A stretch of 64,000 nt of DNA from positions 1,426,001 to 1,490,000 of the forward strand of contig NZ_CP025197.1 of assembly GCF_002844395.1 (NCBI RefSeq), in the 5' to 3' direction. The position numbers and the translations under genes are program-made. Positions 52,669 through 59,445 of this stretch are shown here, one piece after another. The notes below the pieces were generated by a model. It ran no database searches. It was given only the letters and a program-made list of their open reading frames with translations, and was not told where the DNA came from. The stretch's first letter is position 1, and every line of letters starts with the position of its first letter. This DNA is from Acetivibrio saccincola. GTDB taxonomy: Bacteria; Bacillota; Clostridia; Acetivibrionales; Acetivibrionaceae.

Positions 52669-53103
52669 GTGGATGAATTAAGCAGGAAACTGAATCAATA
52701 TTTTGCTGGCAGGGTTGTAAGAAAGGACTTAACAAAAAAGATAAAAGAAGGTGCAAACGTGCCCGTATATGTCCTTGAATATCTTTTGGGTATGTATTGC
52801 GCAACTGATGACGAAGATGGAATTAGTGAAGGTGTTGAAACAGTAAAAAGAATTCTGGCTGAAAATTTTGTGCGTCCTGATGAAGCCGAGAAGGTAAAAT
52901 CCAAGATTAGGGAGATAGGAAAATATACCGTTATTGATAAGGTTAGTGTAAAACTTAATGAAAAGAAGGACATCTATGAAGCCGAATTTTCAAATTTGGG
53001 CATAAAAGGAGTGGCCATATCCCCGAGTTATGTAAAACAATATGAAAAACTCCTATGTGGCGGCATATGGTGCTGTATAATACAAATAAACTCCACTCCG
53101 TAA
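52669..53103 (+). pseudogene. brxL: BREX-1 BrxL (Lon-like) N-terminal fragment, cut by mini-element B
   Basis: GTG start after AAGGGG. Codons 1-135 match the BrxL N terminus: ELSRKLNQYFAGRVVRKDLTKKIKEGANVPVYVLEYLLG and VKQYEKLLCGGIWC. At codon 136 (53074) the frame enters the TGTATAAT transposon end and stops nine codons later. The AAA+/Lon protease part of the roughly 680-aa protein is absent and is not found after the elements. Confidence 0.88.
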
Positions 53104-53601
53104 TAATAAACTTCGCTCTATAAAAATAAAGTTCGTTCCAAAATCCCGTAGCAGATGCAGGAGAAATCCTGATTGGCTGCATAATAGGATGGGAGGATAA
53201 AGGAGTAAGGGTTAAGGGGTTAGATTTTTCATTAGAATTTTGATTAGAATTATTTGTTGGTTACAGCCTTAAAACTATTGATTTTAAAGGGATTGAGAGA
53301 AGTATTGACTACTGTATTGAAGATAATATTGATATAGCAACTGAAAGGGTGAAATAAAACCTTAACCCTTAACCCATGAAACTTATTCCTATTTTCCTTT
53401 CAACATATCCCTATTTGGAACCGACTTTATTTTAAAAAATACTACAAGAATTAAGGAATAAATGTTATTAAATGGAATGAAAATATGGAATTTTTGAACC
53501 GACTTTATTATATGGAAAGAATTAGGAAAATGGGCATAAGGCGAGAAGGGATAAGGGTTTGAGGGAAAGTCGTTTGGAGCGGAGTTTATTTTAAATATAC
53601 A
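53074..53601 (+). mobile_element. Tn7-like mini-element B (528 bp, near-identical to A)
   Basis: It has the same length as A, and I see only scattered differences outside the first 45 bp. End sites are AATAAACTCCACTCC (53085), AATAAACTTCGCTCT (53105) and AATAAAGTTCGTTCC (53125), again a 20-bp period. The far end finishes TATACA at 53601. It is inserted in brxL in the same orientation as A, making a 7.1-kb direct-repeat pair around the BREX genes that could recombine. Confidence 0.78.
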
Positions 53602-53968
53602 GCAGGAGAAAACCTGCTTGGCTGCGGGATTTGATTTTTTGTAGGGAGAGTTAAGGGGTAAGTAATAAGGCTGAAGAAAACGATTTGAAAGGGATTGAGA
53701 GTATTATATATTGAAAAAAGAATAGAAAAAGCACGTGAGGAAATGCAACCATATAATTTTGCCCCTTGCAACTTACCCCTATTTGGAACCGACTTTATTT
53801 AAAAATTGTTACAAGAATTAAGAAATAAATGTTATTAAATGGAATGAAAATATGGATTTTTAGAATCGACTTTATTAGATGGATGAAATTAGGAGAATAG
53901 GGTTGAGGTTAGATGGGATAAGAGTTTGAGCGATTTCGCTTTGGAGCGGAGTTTATTTTAAATATACA
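53602..53968 (+). mobile_element. Partial mini-element C lacking its tight end
   Basis: Directly joined to B. It matches the interior and dispersed end of A/B at lower identity, with sites GGAACCGACTTTATT, GAATCGACTTTATT and GGAGCGGAGTTTATT, and ends TATACA at 53968. The first ~160 bp of the element are missing, so B probably inserted into or recombined with an older copy. Confidence 0.65.
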
Positions 53969-54142
53969 TTTTGAACGTTTTGTCTGTCTTAATTTCTGGT
54001 TTCATTATATAAATATTGAGAGAAGTGAGATGCTTATTGATTTTATTCATTTATTTAGAGTTATAGTCTTAAGTAGTAGTGTAAAATTGATGACTTAAAA
54101 TTACTGGAAAATATTGTCCCTTGAAAATAAAGCCACGATATG
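53969..54142. other. Spacer between element C and the IS256 element
   Basis: AT-rich, with no ORF. It contains GTAGTGTAAAA near 54074, similar to IS256-type termini. Confidence 0.3.
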
Positions 54143-54186
54143 GTTTTCTACTATGTTAGCCAAACAAAAGTAGAGGAGGTCATATC

Positions 54187-55416
54187 ATGGCTACAAAAGA
54201 TATAATGCCACTAATCGAAGAAATTTTCAAGTATTATGGACATGTAAAAGATGGAGATTTCATGAGAGATCTGATGGCTTTAATACTAAATAAGTTGATG
54301 GAAGCTGAAGTGACTGCAAAAATTGGTGCAGATAAGTATGAACGTACAGAAGAAAGAAATAATCAAAGGAATGGTGTCAGAATCAGACCATATAATACCC
54401 GTCTTGGTACCATTGATTTAAAAATACCTAAACTTCGTGAGGGAACCTATTTCCCAAGTTTTCTAGAGCCCAGGCGTATGTGGGAAAAAGCACTTGTTAA
54501 TGTTGTTCAGGAAGCATATGTCCATGGTATAAGCACCCGAAAAGTGGATGAATTAGTTCAGGCACTTGGTATGGAAGGTATTGATAAAAGTAAAGTATCA
54601 CGCATAAGCCAAGAACTTGATGAATATGTTACTCAATTTGTAAACCGTAAATTAACAATTAAATATCCATATTTGTGGTTGGATGCAACATTTCCAAAAG
54701 TACGGGAAGGTGGACATGTAGAAAACATGGCATTGGTTGTAGCAGTAGGTGTTAATGAAAATGGTGAACGTGAGATTTTGGGTTTTGATGTTGGACTTAC
54801 AGAAAGCGGGCCATTCTGGACAGAGTTTTTACGCCGACTTGTAAATCGTGGATTACATGGAGTCCAACTTGTTATTAGTGATTCTCACGAAGGGTTAAAA
54901 AAGGCGATTTCAGAAGTTTTAGTAGGTTGTTCGTGGCAAAGGTGTCGAGTGCATTTTATGAGGAATGTATTAAGTCAGGTGCCACGGAAACAGCAAGGTA
55001 TGGTATCAGCAATAGTAAGAACAGTATTTGCAGCACCGGACCAGAAAACAGCTAAGAATCAATTATATACAGTTGTAGAACAGTTAAAGGGAAGATTTCC
55101 GAAAGCAATGGAAGTTTTGGAAAATGGATGTGAGAATGTGTTGCAGTATATGGAGTTTCCGCGAGAACATTGGGCACAGCTACATTCCACGAATCCATTA
55201 GAAAGACTAAACAGGGAAATACGGCGAAGAACTGACGTGGTAAGTATATTTCCAAATCGTGAATCAGTAATAAGATTGGTTGGATCAATATTAATAGAGC
55301 AGCACGAGGAATGGCAAATTGGTCGAAGGTACTTTAGTAAAGAATCAATGAATAAGTTGGTAAAGCCTGCAATTGGGACATATAGTTTGGCCCCAGAGGC
55401 ATTATTGCACAAATAA
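54187..55416 (+). CDS. IS256-family transposase (mutator type)
   Basis: The 409-aa protein is complete. DDE residues lie in YLWLDATFPKVRE, LVISDSHEGLKKAI and NPLERLNREIRRR. The family CxxH-like element CRVHFMRNVL is present between the second Asp and the Glu. A GAGGAGG site precedes the ATG. No internal stop, so it is probably active. Confidence 0.95.
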   Translation: MATKDIMPLIEEIFKYYGHVKDGDFMRDLMALILNKLMEAEVTAKIGADKYERTEERNNQRNGVRIRPYNTRLGTIDLKIPKLREGTYFPSFLEPRRMWEKALVNVVQEAYVHGISTRKVDELVQALGMEGIDKSKVSRISQELDEYVTQFVNRKLTIKYPYLWLDATFPKVREGGHVENMALVVAVGVNENGEREILGFDVGLTESGPFWTEFLRRLVNRGLHGVQLVISDSHEGLKKAISEVLVGCSWQRCRVHFMRNVLSQVPRKQQGMVSAIVRTVFAAPDQKTAKNQLYTVVEQLKGRFPKAMEVLENGCENVLQYMEFPREHWAQLHSTNPLERLNREIRRRTDVVSIFPNRESVIRLVGSILIEQHEEWQIGRRYFSKESMNKLVKPAIGTYSLAPEALLHK

Positions 55417-55640
55417 AGTTAGCTTGCTTTTTTAGCTGAATCCCGAGGCTATTTTTACTACACTTAAATGGCCTTAGGCAGTGTCCGCCATGCTACACTG
55501 GAAAATTGCGGAGGATGAGGTAAATGTAGCTTGCTTCTTCCCCTCATCCCTCGGCAAAATAAAGAGAGCATGGCGGAATGTGGTTGTCAAGGAAAAGCCC
55601 GGTTTGGGCCCTTGACAACCACATTAGCGGAAATTAAAGA
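55417..55640 (+). repeat. Structured 3' region of IS256 with hairpin H1
   Basis: AATGTGGTTGTCAAGG (55577-55592) pairs perfectly with CCTTGACAACCACATT (55610-55625). A larger inverted repeat, CCGCCATGCT...AGCATGGCGG, and a GGATGAGG...CCTCATCC pair lie before it. No gene. It shares its GTCAAGG core with H2 and H3. Confidence 0.7.
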
Positions 55641-55714
55641 AACATAGTAGAAAACAATTGTTAGCGTAAAGTTATTGTAGGGAATGAGACATAAAATACC
55701 ATATATAATTGAAA

Positions 55715-55780
55715 AGAAGATGACATCCTGTTAAGATATTAATTAAGCAAAAATAATAAATAGAAAGGATGACATCTTCT
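55715..55780 (+). promoter_or_regulatory. 15-bp inverted repeat masking the ISLre2 transposase start
   Basis: AGAAGATGACATCCT (55715-55729) and AGGATGACATCTTCT (55766-55780) are perfect complements. The second arm covers the AAAGG ribosome site and abuts the ATG at 55781. RNA entering from outside would form a hairpin that hides the start. Confidence 0.6.
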
Positions 55781-57220
55781 ATGTATAATAGTATACAACA
55801 TTTTAATGAATTTGGGGTAAAAAGAATTGAAAAAAAGATAAAAAATTTTATTGAAGAAGGAAAAGACTTAGCTGATCTTGTTCTTGGTCTAAAAGAAGAT
55901 TTATTTAAACTTGGACGCGATATACTTAAAGAAGTGCTTGAAGATATGGATGAATATTTCCGTAACTGTGAAATAAGGAAACAGTATTGGGAAATTATAA
56001 GAAAAGATAAAACAGCTATTTTAACGACATTTGGAACACTAAGTTATAACAGGACATATTTTAAGCATAAGGAAAATGGTAATAGACAACACCTAGTCGA
56101 CAGGATTGTAGGTGTAGAACCACATGACAGAGTAAGTGCCGATGTTGTAATTAATGCAATAGATGAAGCAGCTGACAGCAGCTACAGAAAGGCAGGAGAA
56201 AAGGCGACATATATTGATGAAATCAGCAAACAAGCAGTGATGAATAAAATACATAATATTGAAATAGTTGAGCCTGAAATAAAAGTAGATAAAAAGAGAG
56301 AAGTAAAAATATTGTATGTTGAGGCCGATGAGGACCATGTAGCATTACAACAAAAAAGTATATTGAGACAGAATGAGAAGGGCAAGAGAAATACAATTAT
56401 GCCAAAACTTGTATATGTGCATGAGGGAATTGACTTTGAAAAAAGTAATAAGAAGAGAAAAGTATTAAAGAATGTTCGATATTTTGGGGGAGTGTATAAG
56501 AATTCAGAAGATTTGTGGCTTGAAGTATCGGAATACATATATAAACAATATGACGTTGATTTTTTAGAGACGGTGTATATATCAGGAGATGGGGCGTCAT
56601 GGATAAGGCAAGGAGTTAACTGTCTTTCAAAAAGTAAATTTGTACTTGATAGATACCATCTTCAAAAATACGTAAGAGTTGCGACCACACATTTAAATGA
56701 TGAAGCAATAAGCCAAGATTTACAGGAGGCTTTGAATTTATCTGATAAAAAAATGCTAACAAAGGTTTTTAAAAAGATAATTGAAAAGACAGGCGATAAT
56801 GAAAATAAAATAAAGGCTATAAAAAATGCAAAGCGATATATTTTAAATAATTGGGATGGTATAGAAATAAGGTCAAACAGAGGAATAGTGGGTTGTAGTG
56901 CTGAAGGTCATGTGAGTCATGTATTTTCATCCCGTTTAAGTTCAAGACCTAAAGGCTGGTCGAGAAAAGGTGTAGAAAAGATGTCAAAGCTAATAATATA
57001 CAAGAAGAATGGCGGTAAGGTATATGACATAGTTATGGCACAAAAACAAAAAAAGTTAGCATCTAGTAGGCAAGAAATTCAGGAAAAATTAATTAAGGAA
57101 TTAAAGAAGTCATCAAACAGGTATGAGAGTGTATGGAATAGTAATTTAACTGTTATTCATAAGGGGTGTAAAACTGGTTTATATAAAGAATTAAGGCGTA
57201 TTATAGGTATATGCGGATAG
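55781..57220 (+). CDS. ISLre2-family transposase (UPF0236)
   Basis: The ~479-aa protein (ATG 55781; alternative ATG 55769 overlaps the ribosome site) has the UPF0236 layout: an N-terminal helical region, YWEIIRKDKTAILTTFGTLSYNRTYF, ILYVEADEDHVALQ, VYISGDGASWIRQG and FVLDRYHLQKYV, and a C-terminal EGHVSHVFSSRLSSRPKGWSR. The acidic residues at ADEDH, SGDGA and the later EGH are candidate catalytic ones. Uninterrupted. Confidence 0.93.
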   Translation: MYNSIQHFNEFGVKRIEKKIKNFIEEGKDLADLVLGLKEDLFKLGRDILKEVLEDMDEYFRNCEIRKQYWEIIRKDKTAILTTFGTLSYNRTYFKHKENGNRQHLVDRIVGVEPHDRVSADVVINAIDEAADSSYRKAGEKATYIDEISKQAVMNKIHNIEIVEPEIKVDKKREVKILYVEADEDHVALQQKSILRQNEKGKRNTIMPKLVYVHEGIDFEKSNKKRKVLKNVRYFGGVYKNSEDLWLEVSEYIYKQYDVDFLETVYISGDGASWIRQGVNCLSKSKFVLDRYHLQKYVRVATTHLNDEAISQDLQEALNLSDKKMLTKVFKKIIEKTGDNENKIKAIKNAKRYILNNWDGIEIRSNRGIVGCSAEGHVSHVFSSRLSSRPKGWSRKGVEKMSKLIIYKKNGGKVYDIVMAQKQKKLASSRQEIQEKLIKELKKSSNRYESVWNSNLTVIHKGCKTGLYKELRRIIGICG

Positions 57221-57788
57221 GGATGAGGTAATAATAAAGCAAAAATTACGGGAAAGTTTACAAGTAAGCCTATCCAATAGGAATTATACATATCTGGAAA
57301 AAAGACAAAGAAAAAGAAAAAACATAAAAAAAGAAAAAGAAAAGAAAAAAGCAAAACTTTAGTACCATGACCCGCGGAGCCCTACTACTTGTCAAGGCCG
57401 GGCTTTGCCCGCTTGTTTTAGCCTTGACAAAATGGAAAATGGTACAATAGAAATACTTTTTTCTTTTAAAAGTAGCGTTAAAATGTGAAGGAACATAGAT
57501 AACAAAACGTACTAATTTGTCACAAGTATTGAGTAAAATGAATTCTTTATAGAAAGAAAGAGTTATATGGAATAATAGACAATAAGTTAGAGGAATTATA
57601 AAAGAAAATAAGGCTCAAAATGATGTAAAACACTTTCGTTACTAAGAGACCGTTATTTGAAATAGTTGCACAAATAAAAAATGGGATGCCATCTACTTTT
57701 CTTTTTCCTACAATAAATTGACGCTATCCTATATAATAGTAAATAGACATTCTTGGCAAAATGTAGTACAATATTGCGTGTATCCTTT
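57221..57788. repeat. Gene-free region with homopurine tract and hairpin H2
   Basis: 57295-57356 is almost pure A/G on the plus strand. H2 has an outer GTACCAT/ATGGTAC (57362-57368, 57439-57445) and an inner TTGTCAAGGC/GCCTTGACAA (57389-57398, 57421-57430) enclosing CGGGCTTTGCCCG. The outer part may be the right end region of the ISLre2 element. No ORF with a ribosome site seen. Confidence 0.55.
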
Positions 57789-58063
57789 GGTAGTGTCAAA
57801 AGACTTATGAAAAACGTTTGTTCGGGTGAATGATTTTCATCCTCTGGCAAAATTATAATCTGCGTCCTTGAATTTTCGTCAAGGCTGAAATGAACGGGCT
57901 TCCAGCCCGGCCTTGACAAAAATTCAGACGCAGATTAAGGGGGTTTTCAAGAGGATGAAAGTTAAAATCTGACAAAATCAGGGGGGTAGTAGGGTCGAAA
58001 CTATCTAGGCCTTGGTAATAAAGCGTTTGAAGCATTTTAAGGGTAAAAACTTTTGACACTACC
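57789..58063. mobile_element. 275-bp MITE with 14-bp terminal inverted repeats and 8-bp target duplication
   Basis: Ends are GGTAGTGTCAAAAG (57789-57802) and CTTTTGACACTACC (58050-58063). Flanks are TATCCTTT on both sides (57781-57788 and 58064-58071), a perfect 8-bp duplication. The interior is a nested hairpin (H3): TTTCATCCTCT/AGAGGATGAAA, AATCTGCGTC/GACGCAGATT and GTCAAGGC/GCCTTGAC. No coding capacity. The 8-bp duplication and tips fit mobilisation by an IS256-type transposase. Confidence 0.85.
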
Positions 58064-58086
58064 TATCCTTTATGAGGTGAAAAAAT

Positions 58087-58596
58087 ATGAAAACTAAAAG
58101 CAAAACAATTATTATAGCAGTATTTTTAATAATACCTTTGATACTGTTTTTATCAAGTTATATGGGTTTCCGCAGTCAAAAAATCAATAATGAGCACTTA
58201 GAAAGTTTCAAAAATAACCTTATGGCAACTATCCAGCAAAAATCACATTTTGATATGAAAAATATAACTCCTTTTGAATGGGACAGAATGTATATTATAC
58301 GACCTTATACCAGCAGAACAGAAATGCATGAAAAAGTAGGAACAAAATGGACCACTGCCGATACATATATTGGTTATCTGATATTTGATAAAACATGGCT
58401 CGGGGAGCATCCACTGGATGATGACATATTTCAAAAATTAGTTTTTGTGAAAGATAATAAAGTAGTTTTGGATGTTACGCTCGACAGAAGCGATGTAGAT
58501 TTTACACAAATTAATAGTCCTGTTATAAATGATAATGTCTTATTTGACATTGATAAAACAGATGGAAAAAATATTATTAAAATAAGTAAGCAATAG
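58087..58596 (+). CDS. Hypothetical secreted or membrane-anchored protein, 169 aa
   Basis: An N-terminal hydrophobic helix (about 8-25) acts as signal or anchor, without a lipobox Cys. The rest is soluble with ITPFEWDRMYIIRPYTSRTEM and repeated Asp-rich turns near the end. A GAGGTG site precedes the ATG. The MITE lies 23 bp upstream, so the original promoter region was split by insertion. No family recognised. Confidence 0.7.
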   Translation: MKTKSKTIIIAVFLIIPLILFLSSYMGFRSQKINNEHLESFKNNLMATIQQKSHFDMKNITPFEWDRMYIIRPYTSRTEMHEKVGTKWTTADTYIGYLIFDKTWLGEHPLDDDIFQKLVFVKDNKVVLDVTLDRSDVDFTQINSPVINDNVLFDIDKTDGKNIIKISKQ

Positions 58597-58644
58597 AGAA
58601 TACGATGCTTTCGTAAAAAAGAGAATGTTTGGAGTGAATAAGGT

Positions 58645-58938
58645 ATGAAAAAAGAAAAATCAATAAAGATGATTACTATATTTACTGTTATATGTGCTTT
58701 AGTAGCATTTATCAGTTTATTTTCCAGTTATCTGCTGTCATTATATTTATCTCATAAATTCAATATAGATACAAGCGATGCTGGTTCAATAGGAATTATA
58801 GGCGGTGCAGATGGACCAACAGCAGTTTATTTGTCAGGTCAGTCTTCTTCGCACTTGTTTACTGCAATCTTTGCATTGCTAACAATATTGGGATTCATAT
58901 ATCTAGTTGTTATCAAATATAAGAAAAATCATAATTAA
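58645..58938 (+). CDS. Small membrane protein with the OadB-like GIIGGADGPTA motif
   Basis: The 97-aa protein has two membrane helices (about 10-33 and 70-90) around the sequence SIGIIGGADGPTAVYLSG (about 48-65). That motif is the signature of beta subunits of sodium-translocating decarboxylases, which are about 400 aa with many helices. Here it stands alone with no decarboxylase genes nearby. It lies 48 bp after the 169-aa gene. Role unknown; full transport activity is unlikely from two helices unless oligomeric. Confidence 0.7.
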   Translation: MKKEKSIKMITIFTVICALVAFISLFSSYLLSLYLSHKFNIDTSDAGSIGIIGGADGPTAVYLSGQSSSHLFTAIFALLTILGFIYLVVIKYKKNHN

Positions 58939-59058
58939 TCCAGAATCAGTTATTTATCAGGAGCAAAGATGTAACAACAGGTTTGTTTGTACAGAAAAGA
59001 TAATATAACATATTATATAAAAAGGCTTTCCAGTCAAAACTGAAAAGCCATAAGATTA

Positions 59059-59346
59059 TTAATCAGATAACCATTTATCCAGATATTTTATCATTTCACT
59101 TACATCTGGATAATGTTGTGAGAATTTATCAGGTGCCAATTCGGGCATTTTATCTGACAATTTATTCAGTAATTTCTTTAATTCATCGAGCAAATCTTTT
59201 CCATCGTTGTAGTTATAGAAGTATACAGTTTGAAGGATGTCAAAATAGTATTCTGCATCCTGGTATTCTCTTGTGTCCTTACCAAAGTTGTTGCCTATTG
59301 AAGCAAGTATGCTTTTGATTTCTTGTTTTAAATTCTTGACTTTCAT
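59059..59346 (-). CDS. Hypothetical helical protein, 95 aa
   Basis: The protein is soluble, charged and almost all-helical: MKVKNLKQEIKSILASIG, QDAEYYFDILQTVYFYNYN, DLLDELKKLLNKLSDKMP, then SEMIKYLDKWLSD. GAGAGG precedes the ATG. It lies 99 bp downstream of the primase gene on the same strand, so may share its transcript. No family recognised. Confidence 0.6.
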   Translation of the reverse strand: MKVKNLKQEIKSILASIGNNFGKDTREYQDAEYYFDILQTVYFYNYNDGKDLLDELKKLLNKLSDKMPELAPDKFSQHYPDVSEMIKYLDKWLSD

Positions 59347-59445
59347 ATAACCACATCCTCTCGATTAGTTTTACACAGGATACAGAATTATGGTTTTGAA
59401 AGTCAATTTTTTGATTAAAAAATAAGTTTTTAAGATTACGGCTCA

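Larger units (their letters stand above)
54143..55655 (+). mobile_element. IS256-family insertion sequence (boundaries provisional)
   Basis: GTTTTCTACTATGTT (54143-54157) has an exact inverted copy AACATAGTAGAAAAC (55641-55655). Between them are a complete transposase and a structured 3' region. Flanking 8-mers do not match, so the true tips could lie further out. Confidence 0.55.

Noticed and set aside
57653-58059. Minus-strand frames of 88 and 68 codons across the MITE
   Set aside because: They run through the nested hairpins and terminal repeats and have no ribosome site; hairpin DNA often leaves both strands open.
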